Shown here: positions 13,146-26,249 of the stretch, piece by piece
Layout of the letters: every line of letters starts with the position of its first letter
How positions within the stretch are numbered: the first letter of the stretch is position 1
Assembly: GCA_013397795.1 (NCBI GenBank)
Contig: VZTJ01005306.1
Coordinates: 208,932-272,931, forward strand
Origin: Orthonyx spaldingii
Taxonomy: Eukaryota > Chordata > Aves > Passeriformes > Orthonychidae
Direction: 5' to 3'
Length of the DNA stretch: 64,000 nt
Notes under the pieces: generated by a model
Databases searched by the model: none
What the model saw: only the letters and a program-made list of their open reading frames with translations
What the model was told of the DNA's origin: nothing
Position numbers and translations under genes: made by a program

Positions 13146-13630
13146 TGTGTTGGTTTGACCCCAGGCAAACACCCACAGAGCTGCTCACTCACGCCCCTCT
13201 CCTACAGGACCGGGAGAAAAGAATAGGAAGGTGAGAAGACTTGCAGTCTGAGATAACAGTTTTATTAAGTGAAGCAAAACCAGCACACAAACAAAGGGGG
13301 AAAAAAGAAAAGAAAGGATTTCTTCACTACTTCCCATAGCCAGGCCGCTCTCCAGCCACTTCCTAGAAAGCTACGCTTCAGCACCCACAACACTTGTTTT
13401 GGACAACACCATAACCAAGACTTCTTCCTCTTCCTTTCCTTCACCATTTGTTGCCTGAGCACTTTATCACATGGCATGGAGCGGTCAGTTAGAGTCAGCA
13501 GCTGTCTCAGCTGCACTCCTCCCAATTTCTTGCCCACCCACCACTCACCCTCTCAACTCTGGGGAACAGAAATGAAAATGAAAAGCTCTGATACTGTTCA
13601 AGCACTGTTCAAGCAATAGCCAAAACAAGG
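13146..13630 (-). mobile_element. Partial ERV LTR, same orientation as SMAP1
   Basis: Reverse-complement copy of the LTR family seen at 3594. The LTR 3' end is at 13146 (TGTGTTGG, the complement of a CCAACACA terminus). Internally there is an AATAAA signal at 13261-13266 on the minus strand and the usual mid-LTR text. The 5' end of the LTR is missing past about 13630, where similarity stops after the complement of the TTGCTTGAACAG segment. No retroviral genes are attached. Confidence 0.8.
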
Positions 13631-16321
13631 AAACTGGAGAAATCCTTTCAGTTAGATTCCATTCTTTAGAATTGGTATTTGAAAATCCCAAGACACATTC
13701 ACAGATCCCCACATATGTTGCAAGAAGCATTACTCTTACCAGTGAAAATACTGGCAATATTTTGGGTAATCGCCTTGCTTTTAATTTTTCTTGTTCAATA
13801 TCTCAAAAAGTCAGAGCACTTGAGGTCCACTGCTTGACCTTTAAGACCATAATCATTAAAATGACTGGCAGTTTTCAAAATAAGTCCTACTATCATAAAA
13901 TTAGATTTCAAGGGTCAAGAAATCCAGGAGTTACTCACCAAAACACATCTTTTCCAACATGGCAATTCTATGTTACAACTACTACTTGTCAGATAAGAAT
14001 GGTCAGACTGTAACGTGTCTTAAATACTTCAGCAACTAGCAACCTATTGATCAGCCTTTATATTTCCTCCTATAAAACACTACAGACACAAAATAGTCAC
14101 TCTTACACTTGGTAGATTTATATTACAGAAAGGCCCCACTTAAAATTTATACTACTTTTAGTTTTAGTGCTCCAGGATAGAGTTTTGCAGGTCATTTGCC
14201 TCAACCTATTAAGCAAGTTTCAGTTAAAATAGTACCCCAGAAGAAACTTAATAAAAAACCTTCTTAGCCACTCCATTGTAGATCAAGTACCTCAGTGTAT
14301 GCAATAGATTAATCTAGTCATGACAGTTTAGAACCAAGTAAGATAAAGTCTTGTGTACCCAACAGCTTCTCCAGTTCTTCCCCCTAAGTATAACCCACGT
14401 GTCTTCCAGAAACTGGGGCCTGTTTTGATCAGGTTACTACAGGGACAGAAGGTGTTTAACTATAGTTTCCATATGCTGTCCAAGTTTTTATCCCTATAGG
14501 GTGTTCACACAACCACCATGAACTTTTTACCACAAATGAGTTTGTACAACTACACATCACATGAGCTTCCTATTCTTCAGGTACTGCCTCGGCTATGAGA
14601 TCCCAATAGCCAAATTCTACATTAACAAGACAAGTCTGAAAGGAGGACTTGACATGACTGAAGTCTAAATAAATTAAGAGAGAGATTATTAACCTTGTAG
14701 TTAAAATATTACACTTGAAACTCTGTTAACAAAAAGTAAGACAACTTGTGAAGTAGCTGGTTTTCTCCTGGAAAAGAGCAATTTTGTATTTTTCCAAAAG
14801 CTCAAATCTCATTCATTTGTACTTATTTATTAAATAAATCAGGAAATCAAATATATTTAAGCAATAAAGGAATAAATTAAACAGTGGAATAACAGGCAAA
14901 CCAGAGGCTAGAAAAAATGCTCATGTGTAACCTCTGAATTTACTTCCGAGTAATGACAATATGCAATATTAAACACTTCAAATGAAAAATGTTTTCATTA
15001 ATACAAATCAATCATACCCACAGTTACTCACTAGGCAAGAGAAGTTAGAAAACATTTTCTGCGTGGGCATCAAACCAATTATGCCTGACTTAACCATATA
15101 GTCAACTAAAGCCTAAGCTGCAAACCTTCCAATGTGAAAAATGCTAGACAGTAATTTGGACCAATTCAATAAACAATTTACAGTTTTGTCAGTGCTGTAG
15201 GATGTCAGGATCCTTATTTCTGTACACAGGAAATATTTTGCACTAACAGATATATTCACAGGTTTCTTGTTGGGTCCTTAAAGATACATTTGGTTTTCTT
15301 TAGAAAAATTTACAAGAGTAACCTGGTTCAACTGCTGTATATATTTTGCTAACCAATTAAAAAGATGGATATTTGGCTTCAGAAATGAAGACTGGACATC
15401 AAGAATCTTGATGACTGCTATTTTACACTATTTAAAACACCTTTACATGTCAGTAATAACACTATCTTACCTACCAAGAAGTGCATTATACACTCCAACT
15501 TCAATCAGCCAATAATAACACAAAATACTTATCATGCTTGACATCAGTTTTAATAGAATTGCAATTTTGTTCTTCTGAAAGCCATTTGAATTTTTACTAG
15601 AAGCGCTGATGTGCACTTCCGCAGCTTGCTGCACTACTCCAACATAAAAATACACTTGATGTTATTTCTTCAGTTATTTAAGATATAGGTAACTGCTTAA
15701 AAATATTTTCTCTTTCATCCTTTAGTAAAGTTAATTTTAGGAAAAAAGCCATAGGACTGAACATGACCAATATTTATACTAGACTATATATTAGAATACT
15801 GGAATGTCCCTGGAACACTGCCTGGCTGAACAAAGGAAAAAACTTCAGCAGCCCTAAAACAGATGTTGCTTCCAAGATGAGAATCGGATTTTTTTTTTTA
15901 CTTCACTCTAAACTTTCTTTTCCATATTTCTATACATAGTTTACTGATTAGAATTAAATTCCCATTTCAGTTCTTAGCAGGTGGCTGGAAGGTGTGCGCT
16001 ATCTTCCAGAGAAATCATGACAAAATTGAATGCATTAGGTCATACACAATTTAAGGAATCCTTAAAAGAACTAGGTTATTTTTTTAGGACCACAAAGTTT
16101 ATTCTGTGTATGTAGTCTTACTGACAACTGGAACTCAGTTGCCTTCATAAAAAAGGAGTGATTAATTTTGACTGTAAATTTAAACACAGCCCAAGTGCAA
16201 GTTTCTTGTAAGAACTAAACAGAAGGGTGGATTTGAGCCATCATACAGCTCCACAAAAATGAATTTGGAGTCTTGGCTATTACATGTTAAATGGAAAACA
16301 CCAAGCAACATTTCCCAATAT

Positions 16322-16640
16322 ACTGGGCCTGGATGGGATGGAATTCACTTGCTGCATTTGCAGCCCCTATGGAAATATCCTTTGGATTTGTGACCAAAAT
16401 GGTGATGGTAGCAGTAATGCTTCAGCTAAAGCTGGACAGTGCTTGCACAGAGTCAAGGATTTCTTTTCTATCCCCATCCAGAAAGCAGGGAGTGGGCAAG
16501 AGGCCAGGAGGGGGCATTCAGGGACATCAGACCCCAACTGACCAAAGGGACATTCCCAAATATTTATTAAAATTCATTCAGGTGCATAGAAACAGCACTG
16601 ACTGTGACGTATTTATGGTATTTAAGGGGTCCTTTATTAG
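16322..16640 (+). mobile_element. 5' portion of an ERV LTR
   Basis: Plus-strand fragment of the same LTR family as at 3594. It contains the GGATGGGATGGAATTCACTT start region, a GGATTTGTGACCAAAATGG segment, CAGTGCTTGCACAGAGTCAA, and the GACCAAAGGGACATTCC region. Sequence after about 16560 diverges and the 3' third of the LTR is missing. It lies antisense to SMAP1. Open frames across it are incidental. Confidence 0.7.
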
Positions 16641-19600
16641 AGACATCTGGGCTCTAAGAATGAAAGAAATATGTAGCCACCAAGAAACAACACAGCCTAT
16701 TATATCTTTAAGTTTTCAGAGGTTTTAGATAAGCCATGAATTTCAGAAAAAAACTGGAGAATTTATTTCCAGTTACAGTAGACTTCCATGCCAGTATAGT
16801 TATTGTATAGAACCAACATTCCCCCTACTCACAGAAATATCTACAGCTACTAAAAAACTGTGAACATTTCAGAAACCAACTTCAGCTGTTTAAAACTTGA
16901 GCAATAAAGATCTTGAAAGCAATTTACATAATTTTAGATAAAAGTCTTCAGATAAGTTGATTTCAAGCCAATTTTTAAATTGCTGAAAGTTATCCAATCT
17001 CACATGCCATCCTTTCATTCTAAAATGCACATCAAAGTGTGAATTTTGTGAAAAAGGCGTCATTTCTACATATCCTTTGGTGAGGTAAATGCTTTTCTCT
17101 CAACATATTTCAAAAGCCACTTTTCCCACTTTTCCCTCACACTTTTTTCAGGATACAATTTTTGATGAGATTTCTCCTTCGTATTATTTAAACTGGACTT
17201 GCACCTTGCACGTGCTTAATGTTTGTGCACACACTCCCAAATACCACTTCCTTCTCTGTCCCCATTACCTCATTCAGTAAGGACCATGTGTTCTAATCCA
17301 CTATTTTAGAAAGAAACCGACTGAGGAAGCCACAATAAAAATTCAGACATTGCTGACAAACCCTTCTTAATGTACTTCTACAGGATAAAACCATCTTTTT
17401 GTCAGTACAGCTGGCATACATCTTTGGGCAAGAATAATGATGGGAATTGTAATGCTGAAGCTGATATAGTGCGTTTTCAAAGGAAACAAAACACAAAGTA
17501 CATTAGTGTTTGTATGTCCCAGATTTAAGTTTTACTCTAGTTGCTTAAGTTTTATTTTGCTTCAGCACACTCACAGTACTGCATCAGATACAAAACAAGG
17601 TTTACATAATACAGTTCATTTAAAATGTTGAGGAAAAATATTTTTATCAGCATTACAAAAATTGTGAAAGTCTCATTCACTAACTGTATATGAATCCAAC
17701 CAGTCACTACAGTGTGAAACATTGCTTTAGCTCTCCATTTGATTAGTCAAAAAATCGTTTAGCTGCTTTAAACATCTCAGTCAATGATCCATCCTCTACT
17801 CAGCTTCCACCTGCAGTAAGAAATTAGCAAGAAAGGTTATACACTATCAGGCAAGACTGGGCAGGAGTAGGAGAACCTGTCAAACAAACACATTAGCAGA
17901 AAAAAAAAAAAAGGCATTAGAGACTAGAACAAACGAGAAAGAGGCAAAAGAAAACTAAAGTATTTGAATATGACATAACTGGGAGACATCCACAACAGCA
18001 AGTATAAGATCACTGCAGATTTGACTATGAAGTCAAATGATGATGGTTGCTTCCTTTATTACAACAATTCAGAGTTTCCTTCCCTCTGTCAGTCCGCCAC
18101 CATCTGTTCAGCTTACTGTAGCTGCAATTAATAGTGAAACACTCCTTTTGCTCAATAGAGGTGCTGGCCCCTCTTATGAAACATCTTAAATCATAGAGAG
18201 CAAACAGAGGTTTGAATTGGGGTAAAAAGAGCAAGCAAGGAGCCTTTAAATTTTACACGTGCTGTCACAGGGAAGGACAAGCATTTTACATCTCAGCAAA
18301 CAGTTCTGAATCCTTTACAATATGTGCATAAAACCAGTTTGCCAGGAAACTAGTAAGTTTTGAGACAAAGTTTTAAATGAAAAAAGCTTGTGAAGATTAG
18401 CTTTAAATAAAGTTTGTATGATAGAGGCACATAAACACAAAGTTAGTTTTCACTTTACATTCTTGCAGTTATCAGTTAGAAATTTTTCAAGAAAGGAAAC
18501 CAAGTATTACATATAACACTAACTTTGCATCTCTAATATAATCTGTAGTAAACTTATCTTGGGCCAACATCTTTAAAGACTTCTGACAGACTACAATTCT
18601 TTTTTTCTCTCAACAGCACCCTGCCTGTCCTTTACCTATAAAGCGCAGTGAAGTTACTTTAATTCTCGTTTGTTGCCCCAAATTCTGCTGCTGTTTGATA
18701 GACTTGATTTGCCAAAGAACTGGCTCCATCTTGTGGAACAGAGAATTAACTGCAAGAAAATCTACACACCTGACTCGTTCTGAGTGGTTGATAGCCAGTT
18801 CCCAAACGCTATCATTTTTGACTGAAGAAAGTCTCAGTCACTGCATCAATCCAAGCATACCCGTGCAGTGCTCTCTCTCTTTGCATTACTCCCACACCCA
18901 ATTCATACTGCTCAAGTGTTCTGCTACTCAAGATTTCAACCAAGTTAGCAAAGAAATTCTTTCAAAAACACCTGTAACTTCTTCAAGCTGAGATACAAAT
19001 AAAGATCACTAACAGGAGACAAGCACCCTTATACAGCAGACAGAAAAGAAAGAAAACAAGTAAGCAGCAGTTGTATTTTATGTAATTCAATTCAATTCAA
19101 TACAAGAAGATCTGAGTTAACACAAAACAATCACTTCTCCAGTGGCTACTCAGGGAAGAACAAAAGAATAAGGCAGAAGTTACAGAGATTCCTCCAAGCT
19201 TCTCTCCTCAAAACATAACTCACAGTGATTAAGTCAAAATAATACTGAAATGCTCCAAACAAATAATTTACTATCATGCATTTTCAGTCTAATCCTGCTG
19301 GTTCAAAGAATATCTCTTACTAGTTTCATTGGAGGCTGCTTAGTTTTTCCCACAAAAGGCAGATCCACCACCTCCGTTTTTGGTTCACAGACTCGTGCGG
19401 TGGATGGGGTGGGGAGAGTGGAACAAATCCCACAAGAAAACAACCACCCCCAACACAAAAAGTTTAATTGCAATGTTAATGTCCACTGAAACAGACTTTG
19501 TAAATTAAGCAAATCTTTGAAAGAATAAAAGATCTTGCATAAAGATCTTGAAGCAAAGGAAATCATGCAAGAACCACAGTACAAGAATCTTTATTCCATG

Positions 19601-22446
19601 AAATGTTCTTCAACGCCTTTGAACCTTAAGTCTTTTGAGACTACTGATAAAGGACTATTTACTTGTCACTTGATCTACTGAATTAATTTCTGATTAAATA
19701 GAACAAATAGCCTGAAGCATGTTCTCGTGTCATATCTACTCCCCACATTAAGCATAATTTCTTTTCCTTTACAGTAGAAGAGGTTTCCTTGCTTTACCTC
19801 CATACCCACGACAGGGAAAACCAGGAAAGCTCAGTTTTTATGTGCTTTTTCAAAGTATGCAGCAAAATACTGTTTTATATGAACAGAGGCAACAAAGGGC
19901 CTAAATGGTAGTTGTTGGCAGTCTCTTACAGCTGGCTTAGCAAGCCTTCTTTCTGGAGAGTCAAGATCAGAATTTGAGAACGTAAAATTTACCACATTTA
20001 GAAAAGTGTGACAGGAGTTCAAACAAGAACTGTTTGTAAAGGCTGTTTTCATATTTTTTAATAAAATGAAACTTAACAGCATGAAGTTGCACTGAAGGCA
20101 GACAACTCAAGTACACTCTTCCAGAGTCCAGCTTAATAGCAGCTGAAATTCGTATGGTTCAAGGTACACTGCAGGAACAGTGGGAAGACAAGCCTTAGAA
20201 GCACTGCTTAGCTATTTTTAGCCAGTGTCTGGTAGATAGTAGAGAGCTGCATGGACAGAATTCCTCCAAGTTTGTCTTTTGGTTTGGATAACCGTTTTTC
20301 ATCAAAGTCATCAAAAAAATCCATTAAGTGCAGACCTATTCAAAACTCCAAATAGGCTCTGTAGAAGTATCGTGAATGAAACTCTTCCCCTGCACAAATC
20401 TGCCCCACCTAAGCCAGAGAGAGAAATATGTATCAAACAGTTTCAATTATTCCTTCAGCTCACTTATTCACTTGCTTCTGTAGCATCAAAAATTGCTAAA
20501 AGCATTTCAAAGAAATTTCAAGGGTTGTATGATGCCTCAACTAGAAAAGAAGTACAGTGACATGAATGTTCCTTCAGTTCTATGTTTAAACCATAAAATC
20601 AAGTGGCTGGCTTCATAACTACTTTAATTCTAGAATGCATCCAAGTAATTTCAAACAGCAAAAGCTTTATACAGAAAATTAAGTGTGGAACATGAAAGTA
20701 CAGTTTGTAAATCAGAGGACTGGTTAGTTACATTAGCTATCAGAGATATACGTAAGATATATATGTAATGTCAATTTATTTTTGAGAAGTACAGGTCTTT
20801 TTCCTGTCTAATAGCCACTTGGCACAAGCAATCTTGTAAGGTGACAAAGTGAAAGAATTAACTTTTTTTACCTTATTAACACAGTCAGCTACTAAAAATG
20901 TTTTTGACTGAATAAGATTGTGAGAAGATAAGCTTGCTTTTCCAAAATAAAGTCATTTTATCAAACATCAGGTGATTATAGGATATAAAAGCTAAGTTGT
21001 GAAATAAAATACAATATTTAGAGTTCACCATAAAGTTATACACATAAATACATAATTGATCACTCCTCATGGAAATCAAGAGAAAAAGGAGATTATGATG
21101 GTTTTTTGGGATTTGTTCCCCAAACATCACCCAGACCTCCTATTTATCTTAGAAATGAGATGACAGGATTTAAAAAGAACACCTACCTCATTAAAACACT
21201 TATTTTTAATGAAAATATCAGTTTAACTTAGTGTTTCACATTGAAACTTTCTTTAAAACCATCTCCCAAAGTTTGCATTCCTGACTTGGAAGTACTTCAC
21301 ACCTCAGATTTCACCCATCCTCACACTGCCCAGGTAAGCAGCATCATAAACAACTTCTGAACTGTCAAGAGAGCGGCTCCTGACCCTTGGCTGGCAACCA
21401 ACCCTGGACAGCCTGAGCACGTGTCTGTGACTGTATGTGAAGAACACACACAGAGCACCCAGGATACAGCCACAGCACCACCAGCCTTGTGGGACACCAT
21501 CCTGCTACAGCACCCTTTGGAAAGTAAACTCAGTGCCCTAGGTATCAGAGATGACACAGCCGCCAACCCTGGCACATTCAATAACCTAACAGCTTCAGAA
21601 ATAAAATTTCAGTTTGGCTAAGGGATAGCGCTCCAATTTTATGCTGCCTGTTCACTTGTAAAGACTGCTTGTGTCAGAGTTCAGGCTGTAAGAATAAGGT
21701 GTGCAAGCTGTCATTTCCTGTTAGCAGCATTTGGTACTTTCTAAAAAAGACAAGGTTATGTAGCATATTACAGTATTAATAGGAAGCTTCTGGTGCTGGT
21801 CTTGACTGCAATTTTTCCCTTGTCAGCAAGGAAATGCTAAAACACTGTTTTAAGTTTACAATTTACATTCTTTTTATATGCAGAAATAAAAGGAAAATGG
21901 GGAACAGTGAACTCTTACAAAATGTTTTCATAAGCTGATAGCTAAGCACTAAGTAAAAACGTCACTGACAAGAAAAAGAAATGTAAAAATCCATGCTACT
22001 CTGTTGGGATGTAGCAATCCCCCTGCATACCCAGGCAAAGGATAAAGATTATATAAGCACCTGCTGCAAAAAAACCCCTTCAGTCAGTAACTGAAGTTCT
22101 TCCTTTAACTATGACAAAAACCTCAGAGGTAAGATTTGTTTGCAAGACAGGCTTATAATGCAGCCTGTTTGTCATAAATAAGAATGAACCTTTTTCTACC
22201 AGAGACATTACCATGCAATTACATTAATCAGCTTCCCCTTACCATTTTCCCTCAAATATAACTGAAGAGATCCTTAAGTAAACACTCCACAAACTGTACA
22301 AGCTCTGTGCAGTCCTCAGTGACTCCAGAGATGTGCTTTCTCATACACTACAAAGAAGGTAAATGGACCTCCATAACCCCTCCAATGAGAACCTAAATTT
22401 GAAAAAGATGCAGACAAACCAGAGATCCAAGCTTCTTTATCCAAGA

Positions 22447-23526
22447 GCCACAGAATCTGAGTTATTAAGGTTGGAAAAGACATCTTAGATCTTAAAGTTC
22501 CACCATTAACCAAACATAGCCAAGTACCACATCTACCTGTTCATTAATACTTCCAGGGATGATGATTCACCACTTCAGGCACTGGTACTGGGCAGTCCGT
22601 TCCAAAGCCTAACCAACCTATCAGTGAAGAAATTTTCCACAATATCTAATCTATACTTTCCCTGGCACAATCTGAGGTCATTTCCTCCTGTCCTATCATG
22701 GCTGCCTGAGAGAAAGGGCCAACCTCCACCTGGCTACAGCCTCCTTTCAGGGAGTTGTAGAGAGTGATTAGGGCTCCCCTGAGCCTCCTCCTCTCCAGGC
22801 TAAACAATCACAGCTCCCTTAGCCACTGCTCACAGGACTTGTGCTCCAGACCCTTCACCAGCTCTGCTGCCCTTCTCTAGACTTGCTCCAGCACCTCAAT
22901 GTCCTTTTGGCAGTGAGGGGCCCAGAACTGGACACAGGATTTGAGGTGCAGCCTCACCAGTGCTGAGTACAGAGGGGCAAACCCTGCCCTGGTCCTGCTG
23001 GCCACACTATTGCTGATATAGGCCAGGAGCCATTGGCCTTCTTGGCCATCTGGGCACACGCTGGCTCATGTTCAGCTGCTGTTGCCAAGCATCCCCATGT
23101 CCTTTTCCATCAGGCAGCTTTCCAGGCACTCTGCCCCAGTCTAGCACTGCAGGGCGTTGTTGTGACCCAAGGGCAGCACCTGGCACTTGGCCTTGTTGAA
23201 CCTCATACAACTGACCTCAACCCATCGGTAGAGCCTGTCGAGATTCCTCTGTGGAACCTTCCTACCTCCTTCCAGCAAATCAACAGTCCCAGTCAACTTG
23301 GTATCATCTGTAAACTGACTGAGGGTGCACTCGAATACCCCTGGCCAGATCATAAATAATGACATCAAACAGGACTGGCCCAATACTGAGCCCTGTGGAA
23401 CCCCACTAGTGACGAGTTGGATTTGCCTCCATTCATCACTCTCTGGGCCTGGCCACCCAGACAGTTTATATTGAGCAAAAAGTGCACCTGGTCCAAGCCA
23501 TGAGCAGGCAAAGTAAAGTGCCAAAT
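22447..23526 (-). mobile_element. CR1 LINE, 3' third with reverse-transcriptase remnant
   Basis: About 1.08 kb in minus orientation. The CR1 3' end lies at about 22447-22510 (complement of the GGTTGGAAAAGACATCTTAG-type tail) and the 5' truncation at about 23526. A 127-codon open stretch (23141-23524) still reads SGVPQGSVLG, then FTDDTKLTG with an intact catalytic Asp-Asp pair, then QRNLDRL and FNKAKCQVL. The segment between PQGSVLG and FTDD is frameshifted and the N-terminal half is missing, so it cannot be active. It is sense-oriented relative to SMAP1. Confidence 0.92.
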
Positions 23527-23601
23527 TTCAGGCTCTAGACAGTAAAGATACACTGAAATCATCTATAATGACCAGCCAGATTGTTTCTTGTACCAATCCT
23601 C

Positions 23602-24115
23602 TGTACTATATTGGTTTGTATGGGGATGGAGTTTAATTTCTTCACAGAAGGCCCTATGGTGGTGTGTTCTGAATCTATGACCAAAACAGTGTCAATAACA
23701 CATGAATGTTTTAGTTATTGCTGAGCAGAGCTTGCACAACATTAAGGCCTTTTCTGCTCTTCAGATTGTCCTGCCAGGGAGGAGGCTGGGAGTGGGCAAG
23801 AGGCCAGAAAGGGACAGAGCTGAGACATCTGACCCTATCTGGCCAAAGGGACATCCTATACAACACTATGCTTGAAAATAAAAGCTGGAGTAACAAGGAG
23901 AAAGGAGAGACATTTGGAGTAACTTCATAACTGTTACACGTGATGGAACCCTGCGTTGCTGGAGAAGGCTGAACACCCACCTGTTGATGCTAAGCAGTGA
24001 ATTAATTCCTTATTTTGCTTTGCTTGTGGGCACAGCTTTTGCTTTACCTGTCTTCATCTCAACCCATGAGTTTTCTCACTCTTCTGATTCTCTCTGCCAT
24101 CCCACTGGCAGCACA
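23602..24115 (+). mobile_element. ERV LTR (nearly complete, decayed 3' end)
   Basis: Same family as the LTR at 3594, with parallel order: GGGGATGGAGTTTAATTTC near the start, TTATTGCTGAGCAGAGCTTG, TGGCCAAAGGGACATCC, GACATTTGGAGTAACTTC, GTGATGGAACCCTG, GTGAATTAATTCCTTATTTTG and CATCTCAACCCATGAG. The terminal 40-50 bp are not recognisable after about 24115. It starts 76 bp from the 5' end of the CR1 at 22447-23526 and lies in the opposite orientation. No coding region is attached. Confidence 0.8.
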
Positions 24116-25787
24116 TCCACTGCAGAGACATTCACCCACATTCCTCCTCTACATACTGTCTCACTTCCTCTTCAGGTTAGGTGGATCAAATCAAACAGAT
24201 TTTTAGGCTGTATCTCTCTTACCTACAGAGAGCCTATTGGCCCACCCTCAAACACTACTATACACAGTTCTCAGGTGCAGGAACAGCCTACCTCGCAAAT
24301 GCAACTCTAGTCTTGGATGAGCCCTGAGTTTTAGTGTACCAATACCAATCTTCATAGCAGAACTTTCCGTGGAGCTCTGGGTACTAAATTAACAGAAGAC
24401 AAGGGGAAAAGAACAGGCTGCAGATGACAGACAGAATCAGGCCTTTTCTCCACTTGAAGCTCCAGTGTCACAGACACAAACTGTTGCCACAAATGCCTGG
24501 GACCTGCATGCCAGGGTAGCTACACCCCAATACTGCACTCTGCCAAACTCTTGGCGAATGGATCACACCTCAGAGTGCTTCAACACCCATCCCTGAAGCT
24601 GGGTTTGAGCCAATACACACAACAGAAGGTACCTAAGCTCTGTGAGATGTATCTTTTAAAGAGCAGGTGTTAAACAACTTCTGTATTTCCTCAGTCAGTG
24701 AACAAAAACTTATATAATAATCTAGGCATAAATAGACTTCCTTAGGTCACTTAGACTGACTTGATGTTTCAATCAGATCTAATTAGACCATGCTGCTTAG
24801 GGCTTTCTTTTTCAGTTGTTTTGAACAGTTCTAAGGTATATTTCACCATCTCTTTGAGGAAAAACTCAGTCCAGTATTTGAAAATTTTGGTTTTTTTCAA
24901 CCACAAAGTAACTTATTTATATCTAATTCAAATGCATTATGCCACACATTCAAGGCTTAAATGTGCTTTGCATTTTTCTAAAGGCATCTTCTTGCTTCCT
25001 AAAACTATACTGGTCTCCCACACAATGATACTAAATTAAGTCTAATTCAAATTAACACAGTTAAATATTCCAGCATGACAAGACAATCATCAATACTCAG
25101 ACATTATCATATCAGCCACATATGACTGAGAAAGGAAAGAACAAATTTACTTTTAAGTAGTGTTCTTCACAGCTGATTTAACTAGATTTGTATTTCGAAA
25201 AAATGGAAAGACAGTTGGGAGGTTTTTTGCGCAAGTTATTTCTCCAAAGTGATCTTCTGTACTTTGTGTAGAAAATAAGTTGTGGCTGTACAATATTTTT
25301 CCTCAAAATATCATTTTCTTCAGATGCCAGAAGAGAAATAGAATATAATAACAAAACAGTCAGCTGCATTGAGTCTGGAATACAGAATTGTGAGTATGAG
25401 TTCAAAGTAAGATTAATGTTTCTTGAGAAGCTATGAATTCTCAAAATGTGTTCTCAAAACTTTGCAGGAATCTCACACATGAGATCTTGGATCCATTGCA
25501 GTTTTTAAGACCATTGGTCTCATTTAAGACCAAACACTTGACAGAATCCTTTCGTTCCATATATTTTTGGAGTAACCTCTTTCAAGCAGGGACTCCATGA
25601 ACACCCAAGCTCCATGGAAATTGCAGTGAACAAGACAAGTGTCAAGGGGCATTTAGTATTGCTTCTTTCAGAAGTTGCTTGCTATGTGCTGCAGAACACC
25701 CAGAAAATTGAACCAAGGCTTCACAGTCTTTATTAATGAGAAGGACAATTACTTTGTACTTAGAACACACAAGAAACCCTCAGAGAC

Positions 25788-26249
25788 TGTGGTGGATAAA
25801 CCTTGTCTGGTCATCATGCACCCACCAAAGAGGAGAAAATAAGATAAAAAACCCCCACAGGTCATGACAAAGGCAGTTTAATACAGAAAATCAAAGGCCA
25901 TACACAAAACTAAGAAGAAAAATATTTATTGTCCTGTCAGCAGGTGATATCCACTTCCTGGGAAGCGAGGTCTCAGTACACAGTGGTTGCTCAGGAAGAC
26001 AAACACCTTAACAACAAAACCTTCCCATCCCCCTGCTTTCTCTTAGCTTTTACTGTGTCACTTGTTATGGCCTATCTCTTAGCCCAGTGGCCTTTGGGGG
26101 CAGGTTGGAGAGACAGCCTTGATGGTGCACTCGCACTGCTCAGCACCAGCTGAAACACCTGTGTGTTACCAACCCCTCTAGAGCTGCAATGCACAGCACC
26201 GTGAGTGCTGCTATGGAAACTTTTCCCCCTCTCAGACAAACCTGGTACA
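25788..26249 (-). mobile_element. Solo ERV LTR, second family, same orientation as SMAP1
   Basis: About 462 bp, bounded by TG...CA-type termini: TGTACCAG at 26249 (LTR 5' end on the minus strand) and ...CCACCACA at 25788. It carries an AATAAA at 25925-25930 and an ATTAAA at 25877-25882, both on the minus strand. Its overall layout matches the other LTRs in this window, but its ends and sequence differ, so it is probably a related subfamily. No target-site duplication is evident (flanks AGAGAC and GCAGTT). Confidence 0.75.
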
